64,000 nt of DNA from Janthinobacterium sp. CG3 (lineage in GTDB: Bacteria; Pseudomonadota; Gammaproteobacteria; Burkholderiales; Burkholderiaceae_D): assembly GCF_000344615.1 (NCBI RefSeq), contig NZ_KB467824.1, forward strand, positions 1,328,592 through 1,392,591, read 5' to 3'. The first letter of the stretch is position 1, and every line of letters starts with the position of its first letter. A program made the translations under genes and the position numbers. This document shows, piece by piece, positions 43,045 through 52,276 of the stretch. The notes below the pieces were generated by a model. It saw nothing but the letters and a program-made list of their open reading frames with translations. It was not told the origin of the DNA and did no database searches.

Positions 43045-43629
43045 TTACGCCAGCAAATTCGAAATATAGGTCTGCCCGGCGGCGGCGGGGCTGCCGTCCG
43101 AGCCAAGTCCGCGCCCGACCAGCATCGCCCCTTCCAGCACGGCCAGCAGCGCGTAGGCTTGCTCTTGCGCACCGCCGCGCAGGCGCAAGGCGCCGGCCGC
43201 CGCGCCCAGTTCCATGGTCTTGACCAGCCAGGCCAGGTTGAACTGGAAAAAGCCGCGCACTTCCAGCGCCACGTCGGCCGACAGCGCGTCGGCTTCCGCG
43301 CCGAGAATGCCGCACAGGCACAAACGGCGCTCGTTTTGGTAGGTTTGCGCAAACAGTTCGGCGTAGGCCGACAGGCGCGCGCCGGCGTCCTGGTGGCGCG
43401 CGTCGATTTGTTCGAGCAGCGCGCCGAAGGTGTGGGCGTAACGCTGCACGACAATGCGCACCAGTTCGGCCTTGGTGGCGAAATGGTGGTGGATGCTCGG
43501 CTTCTTAATGCCGACTTCGCGGGCGATATCCTCGTACGAGAAGCCGTTGTAACCATGCTGCTGGATCAGCGCCTGGGCGACGTCGACCAACCGCTGCGCC
43601 GTTGCCGAGATGTCTGAAAAGTGCCTCAT
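43045..43629 (-). CDS. TetR/AcrR family transcriptional regulator
   Basis: This 194-aa repressor has the TetR helix-turn-helix at residues about 14-55 (ALIQQHGYNGFSYEDIAREV, then GIKKPSIHHHFATKAEL). The C-terminal ligand domain contains a cluster of cysteines (LCLCGILGAE) of the kind seen in AcrR-like regulators. Two almost identical palindromes, one 39 bp before its own start and one before the downstream SDR gene, indicate autoregulation and control of the SDR. The inducer is unknown. Confidence 0.93.
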   Translation of the reverse strand: MRHFSDISATAQRLVDVAQALIQQHGYNGFSYEDIAREVGIKKPSIHHHFATKAELVRIVVQRYAHTFGALLEQIDARHQDAGARLSAYAELFAQTYQNERRLCLCGILGAEADALSADVALEVRGFFQFNLAWLVKTMELGAAAGALRLRGGAQEQAYALLAVLEGAMLVGRGLGSDGSPAAAGQTYISNLLA

Positions 43630-43667
43630 CGCTGCAGCTCCATGTTTTTTGCCCGTTCGGTCTATAT

Positions 43668-43684
43668 ACCGACTAGTTGGTAGG
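43668..43684 (-). promoter_or_regulatory. Candidate TetR operator before its own gene
   Basis: ACCGACTAGTTGGTAGG, matching the SDR site except at one base. It overlaps the likely promoter of the TetR gene. Confidence 0.75.
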
Positions 43685-43910
43685 TAGTGTATGGACTTAT
43701 CGCGCCGGTGTCAAGAAAACGCCGGCATTGTCCCGTGTACGGCTCAAACCAAGTGGGTAGATATTGACGAAGAGCATGGATCAGGGGTTACAAAGCGGCT
43801 GAGCAATGGTAATGTGTTAATTCCGACCACACACTACACGGTACGGGAATAATTTTGCCAAAAATAATGCCTCAGAAATCCACTATGCCGCAGATGTATC
43901 CACCCGCCCC

Positions 43911-46900
43911 ATGAGAGTCGACTCCCTGCTCAAGTTGCGCAACCTGTTCCCCGTCGTCGCGGCGGCCGTGCTATTCGTGCTGCTGGTCATGTCCACCTTC
44001 GTCGCCCACGTCTTGATCAAAAGCCAGCAACGCTACTACGACAGCGCCGAGGAAACCTCGCGCAACCTGTCGATTGTGCTGGAAAACTTCCTGCACTCGC
44101 ACTTCCAGGAGGTCGACCTGACGGTGCGCCGCGCCGCCGAGGAATTCCGCACGCTGCACCAGCAGGGCCGTTTCACCGACGCCGGTTTCAGCGCCTATCT
44201 GCGCTCGCTGAAGGAGCGCGTACCGGAGGCCCGCTCGATCCGCGGCTCGGACCGCGACGGCCTGGTGATCTACGGCGAGGACGTCGACCTGGCCAAGCCG
44301 CAAAGCCTGGTCATCCGCGAGTTTTTCCAGCGCGCCAAAACGGAGCGGGAGCTGATTTTCGGCGTGCCGGTCAAGTCGCGCATCACCGGCGAGTGGGTGT
44401 TGCCGGTCATGTACGCATTGACCTTGCCGGACGGCAGCTTCGGCGGCACCGTCTACGTCAATATCAACAGTGCGCGCATCACTGAATTGTTTTCGTCGCT
44501 GAATACCGGTGAACACGGCGTCATCACGCTGATCGATTCGCGTCGCCGCGCGCTGCACCGCTTTCCGGAAGCCAAAGGCGGGCCGCGCGCCGATGGCGTC
44601 GTCAAGCTGTCGCCGGCGACGCTGGCGGTGCTGGCGACGGGCCACCGCCGCGCGACCTACACGACCACCAGCGGCGTCGACGGTCAGCGTCGCGTCTACA
44701 GCCTGGGGAAGATCGGCAACTACCCGGTGAACGTGTTGGTCGGCCTGTCCGAGGCGGATTTCCTGGCGCCATGGCGCAAGGAAGTGCGCAACGCCGCTTT
44801 TTTCCTGGTCGTGCTGGTCGGGCTGGCCGTCGCCTTGTTGTTGGGCGTGCGCCTGGCGCTGCGGCGCCAGTACCAGGTGCTCGATCAACTGATGCAAAAA
44901 GACGCCGCGCTGAGCGGTTCGGTGTCCGCGCTGACCGAGTCCGAGACGCGCTGGCGCTCGCTCACCGAGGGCCTGCCGCAAATGGTCTGGACCGCCACGG
45001 CGCAGCGCCGCGTGGATTTCCTCAGCCACCACTGGCACGACTACACCGGTATCGGGTCGGCGCAACTGCTGGCCGGCGGCGGCTGGTCCGGCGCGGTCCA
45101 CCCGGACGACCGCGGGCGGGTCGCCGCCGCCTGGGACGAGGCCGCCGCCGGCGCCGCCCAGTTCCGCTGCGACTGCCGGCTGCGCCGCCACGACGGCGCC
45201 TGGCGCGTGTTCGACAACTACGCCTTGCCGCAGAAGAACGCCGACGGCGCCGTCCTGTGCTGGGTCGGCAGCAGCACCGACATCACCGAAGCGCGCGAGG
45301 CGCACGACGCCTTGCTGGCGGCCAAGGAGCAAGCGCTGAGCGCCGGCCGGGCGAAATCGGAATTCGTCGCCAATATGAGCCACGAGATCCGCTCGCCGAT
45401 GAACGCGGTGTTGGGCATGCTGCAACTGTTGCAACAAACGCTGCTCGACTACCGCCAGCGCGACTACGCCGCCAAGGCCGAGTCGGCCGCGCGCTCGCTG
45501 CTGGGCCTGCTCAACGACATCCTCGATTTTTCCAAGGTAGAGGCGGGCAAGCTGACGCTCGACCCGCACCCGTTCAGCATAGACAAGCTGCTGCGCGACC
45601 TGGCGGTGGTACTGTCGGCCAACGTCAGCGGCAAGGATATCGAGGTGCTGTTCCGCATCGACCCGGCGCTGCCGGACTGGGTCGTCGGCGACGGCCTGCG
45701 CCTGCAGCAGGTGCTGTTGAACCTGGCCGGCAACGCCATCAAATTCACCGAGCGCGGCGAAGTGCTGCTGTCGGTGCAACTGCTGGGGCGCGGCGACGCC
45801 GGCCTGTCGATCGGCTTCGCGCTGCGCGACACCGGCATCGGCATCTCGGCCGAACATTGCCAGCGTATCTTCGACGGCTTTTCGCAGGCCGAGGCGTCGA
45901 CCGCGCGGCGCTACGGCGGCACCGGACTGGGCTTGGCCATCAGCCAGCGCCTGGTGCGCTTGATGGGCGGCACCCTGCGCGTTGAGAGCGTGGCGGGGCA
46001 GGGCAGCACCTTTGACTTCGCCCTCGACTGCCAGCCGGCCGAGGCCCCCGAGCCGGCCGAGGCGGTCGACCCGGCCATGCTCAAGCGGCTCGACTGCCTG
46101 GTGGTGGACGACAATCCCTGCGCCCGCCAGGTGCTGACGGAAATGGCCGGCTCCTTCGGCTGGCGCGTCGACGCGGTCGAGGACGGCTACGCCGCGCTGG
46201 GCGCGGTGGCCGGGCGCGGCGCCGAACGGCCCTACGACGTCGTCATCGTCGACTGGCGCATGCCGATGCTGGACGGCTGGGAAACCAGCAAGCGCATCCG
46301 CCAACTGACGCCGGCGCACACCACCCCGCTGATCGTCATGGTGACCGGCCACGACCGCGAAGTGCTGGCGCAAAGGCAAGACCAGCTCAGCCTGGTGCTG
46401 GACGGCGTGCTGGTGAAGCCGGTGACGGCGTCGATGCTGTTCGACGTCGTCGCCGACGCCAAGCTGGGCCGACGCCAGTTCGACCGCACCGGGCCGGTGC
46501 CGTCGGCGCAGCCGCTGGCGGGGCTGCGGCTGCTGCTGGTGGAAGACAACCCGAGCAACCAACAAGTGGCCTACGAGCTGCTGAGCAACGAGGGCGCGCA
46601 GGTCAGCGTCTGCGGCGGCGGCCAGGCCGCCATCGACGCGCTGCAACGGGGCGGGCCGGCCATGGACGCGATCCTGATGGACATCCAAATGCCGGACATG
46701 GACGGCTACGCCGCCACCCGCGCCATCCGCGACCTGTTGGGCGCCCAGGCGCCGCCGGTCATCGCCATGGCGGCCAACGCCATGGCGGCCGACCGCGTCG
46801 CGGCACTGGCGGCGGGCATGGTCGACCACGTCGGCAAACCGTTCGACCTGGGGCAACTGAGCGACGTGATCCTGCGCCACGTGCGGCGCCGCGATGGCGT

Positions 46901-47429
46901 TGCCGCCGCCGCCGCGCCGGCGGTCGGGGCCGTTATCGACCCGGTATTCAAACCATTTTTCGAGCATGTTGAAAGCTTTGAACCATTCGTGCCATTCGAC
47001 CGGGCCGAACCGGCGCAGCCGGCAACGCCGGAAGCGGACGAGGGGATAGCGCTGAACAGCGCGGCGGCCGTGCGCCGCATGGCCGGCAACACCAAGGTGT
47101 ATTTAATAGCGCTGCGCAGCTTCGCCGGCGAAGCCCGGCGGCACGCCGAACTGCTCGCGGCGGCAACGTCCGCGCAACAATCCGCCGCCGCGCTGCCCCT
47201 GCTGCACACATTGAAAGGGCTGGCCGGCACGGTGGGCGCCGAACAACTGGCCGGTCTGGCCGGGCACGCCGAACACGCCTTGCGCAGCGCCGACGACGAC
47301 GCCGTCCGCTGGGCGGCGGTCGGCGCGGTGCTGGCGGCGTGCCCGCCGGCCGCCGACGCCGTCGATAAACTCGTCGCCAGGTTCGCGGCCGCCGCGTATG
47401 CGTCCGAGCTGGCGAGCCGGCAACGCTGA
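43911..47429 (+). CDS. Hybrid sensor histidine kinase (Cache-PAS-HisKA-HATPase-REC-REC-HPt)
   Basis: This 1172-aa inner-membrane protein has a first membrane helix (residues about 12-36), a periplasmic double-Cache-like sensor (about 40-285), a second helix (about 290-315) and a PAS domain (about 345-455). The kinase core has the phosphorylated His in NMSHEIRSP near 490 and ATP-binding boxes near 600-710. Two receiver domains follow, with Asp in VIVDWRMP near 780 and ILMDIQMP near 922, and an HPt domain with HTLKG near 1099. The multi-step phosphorelay chain is complete except for an output regulator, which must be elsewhere. No neighbouring gene reveals the stimulus. Confidence 0.92.
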   Translation: MRVDSLLKLRNLFPVVAAAVLFVLLVMSTFVAHVLIKSQQRYYDSAEETSRNLSIVLENFLHSHFQEVDLTVRRAAEEFRTLHQQGRFTDAGFSAYLRSLKERVPEARSIRGSDRDGLVIYGEDVDLAKPQSLVIREFFQRAKTERELIFGVPVKSRITGEWVLPVMYALTLPDGSFGGTVYVNINSARITELFSSLNTGEHGVITLIDSRRRALHRFPEAKGGPRADGVVKLSPATLAVLATGHRRATYTTTSGVDGQRRVYSLGKIGNYPVNVLVGLSEADFLAPWRKEVRNAAFFLVVLVGLAVALLLGVRLALRRQYQVLDQLMQKDAALSGSVSALTESETRWRSLTEGLPQMVWTATAQRRVDFLSHHWHDYTGIGSAQLLAGGGWSGAVHPDDRGRVAAAWDEAAAGAAQFRCDCRLRRHDGAWRVFDNYALPQKNADGAVLCWVGSSTDITEAREAHDALLAAKEQALSAGRAKSEFVANMSHEIRSPMNAVLGMLQLLQQTLLDYRQRDYAAKAESAARSLLGLLNDILDFSKVEAGKLTLDPHPFSIDKLLRDLAVVLSANVSGKDIEVLFRIDPALPDWVVGDGLRLQQVLLNLAGNAIKFTERGEVLLSVQLLGRGDAGLSIGFALRDTGIGISAEHCQRIFDGFSQAEASTARRYGGTGLGLAISQRLVRLMGGTLRVESVAGQGSTFDFALDCQPAEAPEPAEAVDPAMLKRLDCLVVDDNPCARQVLTEMAGSFGWRVDAVEDGYAALGAVAGRGAERPYDVVIVDWRMPMLDGWETSKRIRQLTPAHTTPLIVMVTGHDREVLAQRQDQLSLVLDGVLVKPVTASMLFDVVADAKLGRRQFDRTGPVPSAQPLAGLRLLLVEDNPSNQQVAYELLSNEGAQVSVCGGGQAAIDALQRGGPAMDAILMDIQMPDMDGYAATRAIRDLLGAQAPPVIAMAANAMAADRVAALAAGMVDHVGKPFDLGQLSDVILRHVRRRDGVAAAAAPAVGAVIDPVFKPFFEHVESFEPFVPFDRAEPAQPATPEADEGIALNSAAAVRRMAGNTKVYLIALRSFAGEARRHAELLAAATSAQQSAAALPLLHTLKGLAGTVGAEQLAGLAGHAEHALRSADDDAVRWAAVGAVLAACPPAADAVDKLVARFAAAAYASELASRQR

Positions 47430-47437
47430 CGATCAAG

Positions 47438-47460
47438 CCCCGGGGGGCTCCCCCCCCGGG
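47438..47460. repeat. GC-only palindrome after the histidine kinase gene
   Basis: CCCCGGGGGG, CT and CCCCCCCCGGG form a strong hairpin 9 bp after the kinase stop. No T-run follows. It could act as a terminator or RNA-end stabiliser; runs of six G and eight C are also prone to slippage. Confidence 0.5.
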
Positions 47461-47669
47461 TGTGCGCCGTTGCTTCTAAGCCAACCAGCGGCGTTCAACA
47501 TACGCTTGCACGGCGCCCGTCATCCCGCCGCACTCACCAAATCGCCACGCTTTCCATCCGCGACTCAGCTAAAACAGCAACATCGATTGACGAAAACTCG
47601 TTCCTCTGTTCAACTGTTTAACGCAGGCAAGATTCTTCAACCATGGCTTGCCGAACCGGGGAGTATGAA

Positions 47670-50456
47670 ATGGTGAAAGCAGAACTGTCGCGCCGCACTT
47701 TCCTGAAAGCGGGCGTGGTCGCCGGCGTCGCGGTGTATGTGGCGCCGTTCGGCGGCGAAGCCTTCGCCGCGCTGTTCGAGGAAAAGATCCTCACGCCGAT
47801 CGCCTGGGACGGCAAAAACGGCCAAGTCAAATTCCGCATCGACGGCATCGCCAAGGTCAGCGGCGCCAAAGTGTTCGCCCGCGACATCCGCGCCCGCGAC
47901 ATGCCGCACTGGCCGCAGCAACAATCGCACGCCTTCATGCTGCGCACCACCAAGGCCGACCGCAGCTACGACGGCTTCGACCTGGCCCTGCTGGGCGCGG
48001 ACTTGCAACCGGACCGGGTGGTGACGGCGGAAGACCTGGCCCGCGACGGCGTCGAATTCCCGGCATTCTACGGCAGCGACATGCTGCTGCCGGTGGGGAA
48101 AACCCCGGCCTACCTGGGGCAGGCGGTCGCCATCCTGATCTTCCACGACTTCGCCCGCTTCCGCTTCGCCAAGGACGCGCTGCAATTCAAGGACGGCGTG
48201 ATCCGCTACGGCGCGCCGACGCCGCCGCTTGCGCGCGATCCCTGGGGTACCTTCCGCTTCGTGCGGATCGGCGGCGCCAGCCCGGCCGACGAGGACACCT
48301 TCTCCAGCCTGAAGAACGCCATGGTGTTCCCCAGCATGATGCGCAAGCAGCAACCGGTCTGGCCGGACGGCGTCGAACACGGCAAGCTTGGCGAACAAGG
48401 CATGTTCTACGCCAAGCAGATCAAGGACGAACTCGACAAGCCACCGGCCAACTGGCTGGTGCTCGAACGCGACTACAGCACCCAGTCGGTCGACACGGCG
48501 GCGCTGGAACCGGACAACGCCAACTGCTGGTACGACGGCGCCAGCCAGACGCTGCACATGGTGGTGCCGACGCAGTCGCCGCAAGAGGTAGTGGAGAGCA
48601 CGATAGAAATGCTCAAAAAGGGTAAATTCCCCCTCAAGAAGCTTTTTCTACATCCATGTTACACCGTCGGCTATGGCTCCAAGGACCACTATAATTTCCC
48701 CTTCTACGGCCTGTTGACGGCGCTCTACACGGACGGCAAACCGGTGCGCCTGGCCAACGACCGCTACGAGCAATTCCAAAGCGCCATCAAACGCCACGCC
48801 TTCCAACTGCGCTACCGCATCGCGGTCGACCGCGACAGCGGCTTGCTGCAATCGTTCCAGGGCAGCTTCGAGGCCAACGGCGGCGGGCGTTGCAATTTTT
48901 CGCCGTCGGTGGCGATGGTTGCGGCGACGTCGGCGCAGTCGATCTATTATTTCCCCAAGAACGATTTCACGGCCGTGGCGATTGCCTCGCGCGCGGTCGA
49001 CGCCGGCTCGGCGCGCGGCTACGGGACGCTGCAAAGCATGGCCGCGACCGAAATGATGATCGACGAGTTCGCCGCCAAACTGGGCCTGGACGCGATTGAT
49101 TTCCGCCTCAAAAACGCGTTGCGCTCGGGCATGAAAAACAGCCAGGGGGCGATCCCCGCCGGCGCCGTGCGGGTCGACGAGGTGTTGCAAAAAGCCCGAG
49201 TCCATCCACTGTGGACCGGCCGCGCCAAGCAAAAACTCGCCTTCGAGGCGGCCAACCCCGGTAAGCGCTACGGCGTTGGCTTCGCCTGCGTGCAAAAAGA
49301 CTTCGGCACCGGCGCCGAAAGCTCCTTCGCCAAGGTCGAGGTCGGCGCCGACGGCGCCGTCGCGCTGTGGCACAGCGGCACCGAGATCGGCACCGGCATG
49401 TCGACCTCCCAGGCCATCGCCTGCGCCAAGTGGCTGGGCAAGCCGGCCGGCGCGGTCCAAACCTCGATCGTCGAGTGGCCCGACCTGCCGGTGCAAAGCA
49501 GCGGCGACCCGTATATGTTGAGCCAGCCCGAGCAAGACAAGCTGGCGGCCAATCCGCGCTGGTCGCCGACCTATTCGTCGCCGGCCAGCGCCACCAACTC
49601 GGCCTATTACTTCACGCACAGCACGCGCGAGGCGGCCCGCGCGGTGTTCATGTACGGCCTGTGGCCGGCGGCGCTGGCGATCTGGAGCCAGGGCATCGGC
49701 GGCGGCCAGGCGGCGCCGCTGGTGTTGCGGGTCGAGGACGCGCGCTGGGTCGACGGCAAACTGTCGGCCGGCGGGCTGCAGGCTTTGCCGCTGGAGCAAC
49801 TGGCCGCCAAGGCGCACGCGCTGGGTCTGGTGACCGGCGCGGTGGTGCACGTGTTTAACCGCTGGCAATGGACCGAAGCCGAGTTCGACGTCGGCGGCGC
49901 CGTTGTGCGCCTGCCGGTGGACGGCTTGTCGCTGCGCTACGGCGGCGCCTACCGCGTGCTCGACCGCAAGCGCGTCTTCATGCCGCCGGTGCAGCGCAAC
50001 AACGCCGGCGTCACCTATTACAGCGCCGTCGGCACCCTGGTCGAACTGGCGGTACATGAGGCCAGCGGCAAAGTCGACTTGCTCAGCCACCACTCGATCA
50101 TGGAATGCGGCAGCATGTTGTCGCCGCAACTGGTGTCGGGCCAGTTGCAGGGCGGCTTGGCGATGGGCATCGGCCACGCGCTGCACGAATTCCTACCGCT
50201 GTACGAGGACGGCCCCGGTGACGGCACCTGGAACTTCAACCGCTACCATGTGCCGCGCGCCAGCGACGTCGCCGTGTGGAAGCAAAGCGCCGACGTGCTG
50301 CCGCCGCTGACCGACACCGACCCGCCCAAAGGCATCGCCGAAGTCGTCATGATCCCGGTGGTCGGCGCCATCGTCAACGGCATCGCCCACGCCATCGGCC
50401 ACCGCTTCACGGCCTTGCCGGTGACGCCACAACACATCCAGGAGGTGCTGGCATGA
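47670..50456 (+). CDS. Molybdenum hydroxylase large subunit (xanthine dehydrogenase/isoquinoline 1-oxidoreductase family), Tat-exported
   Basis: This 928-aa protein begins with a twin-arginine signal (SRRTFLKAGVVAGVAVYV), so it folds with cofactor inside the cell and is exported. The body shows the molybdopterin-binding large-subunit fold, with GSGDPYMLSQ-like and GIGGGQ segments and the C-terminal GIAEVVMIPVVGAIVNGIAHA. The start chosen is the ATG after GGGGAG, because it places the Tat motif near the N-terminus. It overlaps the 2Fe-2S gene by 4 bp (ATGA). With the triheme cytochrome it would form a periplasmic aldehyde or N-heterocycle oxidising complex. The substrate is unknown. Confidence 0.9.
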   Translation: MVKAELSRRTFLKAGVVAGVAVYVAPFGGEAFAALFEEKILTPIAWDGKNGQVKFRIDGIAKVSGAKVFARDIRARDMPHWPQQQSHAFMLRTTKADRSYDGFDLALLGADLQPDRVVTAEDLARDGVEFPAFYGSDMLLPVGKTPAYLGQAVAILIFHDFARFRFAKDALQFKDGVIRYGAPTPPLARDPWGTFRFVRIGGASPADEDTFSSLKNAMVFPSMMRKQQPVWPDGVEHGKLGEQGMFYAKQIKDELDKPPANWLVLERDYSTQSVDTAALEPDNANCWYDGASQTLHMVVPTQSPQEVVESTIEMLKKGKFPLKKLFLHPCYTVGYGSKDHYNFPFYGLLTALYTDGKPVRLANDRYEQFQSAIKRHAFQLRYRIAVDRDSGLLQSFQGSFEANGGGRCNFSPSVAMVAATSAQSIYYFPKNDFTAVAIASRAVDAGSARGYGTLQSMAATEMMIDEFAAKLGLDAIDFRLKNALRSGMKNSQGAIPAGAVRVDEVLQKARVHPLWTGRAKQKLAFEAANPGKRYGVGFACVQKDFGTGAESSFAKVEVGADGAVALWHSGTEIGTGMSTSQAIACAKWLGKPAGAVQTSIVEWPDLPVQSSGDPYMLSQPEQDKLAANPRWSPTYSSPASATNSAYYFTHSTREAARAVFMYGLWPAALAIWSQGIGGGQAAPLVLRVEDARWVDGKLSAGGLQALPLEQLAAKAHALGLVTGAVVHVFNRWQWTEAEFDVGGAVVRLPVDGLSLRYGGAYRVLDRKRVFMPPVQRNNAGVTYYSAVGTLVELAVHEASGKVDLLSHHSIMECGSMLSPQLVSGQLQGGLAMGIGHALHEFLPLYEDGPGDGTWNFNRYHVPRASDVAVWKQSADVLPPLTDTDPPKGIAEVVMIPVVGAIVNGIAHAIGHRFTALPVTPQHIQEVLA

Positions 50457-50992
50457 GCATCCATAGCAAACCCCTCAGCCTGCAAATCAACGGCAAGCCG
50501 GTCGGTCCGGTGTCGGTGCCCGAAGGCTTGATGATGATTGACTTTCTGCACGAATACCTCGACCTGACCGGTTCGCGTCTGGGCTGCGGCCAAGGCATCT
50601 GCCACGCCTGCGTGGTAATTCTCGACAAGCCGGACGGGACCAGCGAGGAGGTGCGTTCCTGCATCACCGGCGCCCACTTCTTCGACGCGAAGAAGGTAAG
50701 GACCGTGGAAGGGCACGCGCGCCGCAACGACAAGGGCGAGGTGGTGGCGCTGTCGCCGGTCCAGCAAAAGTTCCTGGAGCATTACAGCTTCCAGTGCGGC
50801 TACTGCACGCCCGGCTTCGTCAACGCCGCCACGGTGTTGCTGGAGCGGCTCAAGCGCGCGCCGGTGGCCAGGGACCAGGTCGAGCACGCCATCACCGCGG
50901 CGCTGGACCCGCACATATGCCGCTGCACCGGCTATGTGCGCTACTTCGAGGCCGTCAAGGAAGTGGTGCTGGGCACCAGGGCGATTGCATGA
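50453..50992 (+). CDS. 2Fe-2S subunit of the molybdenum hydroxylase, 3' end replaced by an insertion sequence
   Basis: This protein carries two 2Fe-2S clusters: the plant-ferredoxin pattern (RLGCGQGICHACVV, with another Cys in RSC) and the C-terminal cluster with QCGYCTPG and HICRCTGY. It transfers electrons from the molybdenum centre to the cytochrome. The ISAs1-family element begins inside the gene at 50977, so the last residues (RAIA) and the stop codon come from the IS inverted repeat. Without the insertion the frame would continue TPGLVKESK and stop at 52275-52277, overlapping the cytochrome ATG. The lost tail is short and past the cluster ligands, so function may survive. Confidence 0.9.
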   Translation: MSIHSKPLSLQINGKPVGPVSVPEGLMMIDFLHEYLDLTGSRLGCGQGICHACVVILDKPDGTSEEVRSCITGAHFFDAKKVRTVEGHARRNDKGEVVALSPVQQKFLEHYSFQCGYCTPGFVNAATVLLERLKRAPVARDQVEHAITAALDPHICRCTGYVRYFEAVKEVVLGTRAIA

Positions 50993-52241
50993 AGGCGGAG
51001 CCGAGGCGATGAGCACAGCTTGTAGGTATCGCTTGTAAACTCTTTGAAAAAGGCGTTTACTCTCGATATTTGGGCGAGAAAAATGACAATCGGACCGATG
51101 TCGCTGCTGGAAGCATTCGATGAATTACGCGATCCGCGCGCGCGCGAGTGCGCATATCAACTGGACGAATTGCTGCTGGCCGCGATCTGCGCCGTCATCA
51201 GTGGAGCGGAAAGCTGGACCACGGTTGTGGAATGGAGCGAAATGAAGCTCGAGTGGCTGCGTCAGTACCGGCCGTTCGCCAATGGCATCGCCTCGCACGA
51301 CACCTTCGGACGCGTTTTTTCCCTGCTTGACGCGAAGCAGTTCGAATCGTGTTTTGTACGCTGGATGGGCGCACTGTGTCCGTCGCTTGAAGGGCAGCAC
51401 ATTGCCATCGATGGCAAATGCGTGCGTGGTTCACACGATGGCAAACAGAGCGCCATTCATCTGGTGTCGGCGTGGAGCAGCGCGAGCGGCGTCACACTTG
51501 GGCAGGTTCGGACCGCCGACAAGAGCAACGAGATCACCGCGATACCGGAATTATTGGATACCCTGGACGTCAAAGGCGCCATCATCACAATCGACGCGAT
51601 GGGGTGCCAGCGCGACATCGCCGCCAAGATCGTTGCCAACGGCGCCGACTATGTTCTGGGTGTGAAGGACAACCAGCCCGTCTTGGCCGAAGCCGTCAAG
51701 CTGTGGTTCGACGCCGCCGACGCAGGCAAGATGGATCGTCCATTCTGGGAGCACATCCAGACCGAAAAAGATCACGGACGGATCGAAACCCGGCGCTGCC
51801 TTGTCACCAACGACATCGCTTGGCTCGTTCAGCAAAAACAGCATTGGAGCGGGCTGCAAAGCCTCATCATGATCGAGTCGACGCGCGAAATCATCGGGCG
51901 AAACAGCACCGGAACAGCCAGCGTTGAACGCCGCTATTACATCAGCAGCTTGCCGGCCAAGGCTGCAATGTTGGGCAAAACAGTACGGGCGCACTGGGGC
52001 ATCGAAAACAGCATGCATTGGGTGCTGGACGTCGCATTTCGCGAGGACGGCTGCCGCGTGCGCGTTGGCGACGCGGCGCAAAATTTCGCCATCCTGCGCC
52101 GCATTGCCCTCAACCTGCTGAAGAACGAGAAAACGACGAAGCTCGGCGTCGCCTCCAAGCGCCTAAAGGCGGGCTGGAACGCCGACTACCTTGGCAAGGT
52201 GTTGGGCCTGGCCATCTGATCCTTCATGCAATCGCCCTGTG
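50977..52241 (+). mobile_element. ISAs1-family insertion sequence, complete
   Basis: A 1265-bp element bounded by perfect 19-bp inverted repeats: CAGGGCGATTGCATGAAGG at 50977-50995 and its complement at 52223-52241. It is flanked by a perfect 10-bp target duplication, TGCTGGGCAC at 50967-50976 and 52242-52251. The inner gene encodes an intact transposase. Perfect ends and target repeats point to a recent insertion. It lies between two genes of one operon and has almost certainly reduced co-transcription of the cytochrome gene. Confidence 0.97.
51083..52219 (+). CDS. ISAs1-family transposase
   Basis: This 378-aa transposase has the ISAs1 start (SLLEAFDELRDPRARECAYQL), the DDE block IAIDGKCVRGSHD, the second Asp in IITIDAMGCQRDIA, and the closing RAHWGIENSMHWVLDV with the catalytic Glu, all typical. 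I take the ATG at 51083; an upstream TTG would add 13 residues. The gene fills the element between its inverted repeats and shows no frameshift. Confidence 0.95.
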   Translation: MTIGPMSLLEAFDELRDPRARECAYQLDELLLAAICAVISGAESWTTVVEWSEMKLEWLRQYRPFANGIASHDTFGRVFSLLDAKQFESCFVRWMGALCPSLEGQHIAIDGKCVRGSHDGKQSAIHLVSAWSSASGVTLGQVRTADKSNEITAIPELLDTLDVKGAIITIDAMGCQRDIAAKIVANGADYVLGVKDNQPVLAEAVKLWFDAADAGKMDRPFWEHIQTEKDHGRIETRRCLVTNDIAWLVQQKQHWSGLQSLIMIESTREIIGRNSTGTASVERRYYISSLPAKAAMLGKTVRAHWGIENSMHWVLDVAFREDGCRVRVGDAAQNFAILRRIALNLLKNEKTTKLGVASKRLKAGWNADYLGKVLGLAI

Positions 52242-52276
52242 CTGGGCACGCCCGGGCTGGTGAAGGAGTCCAAGTG

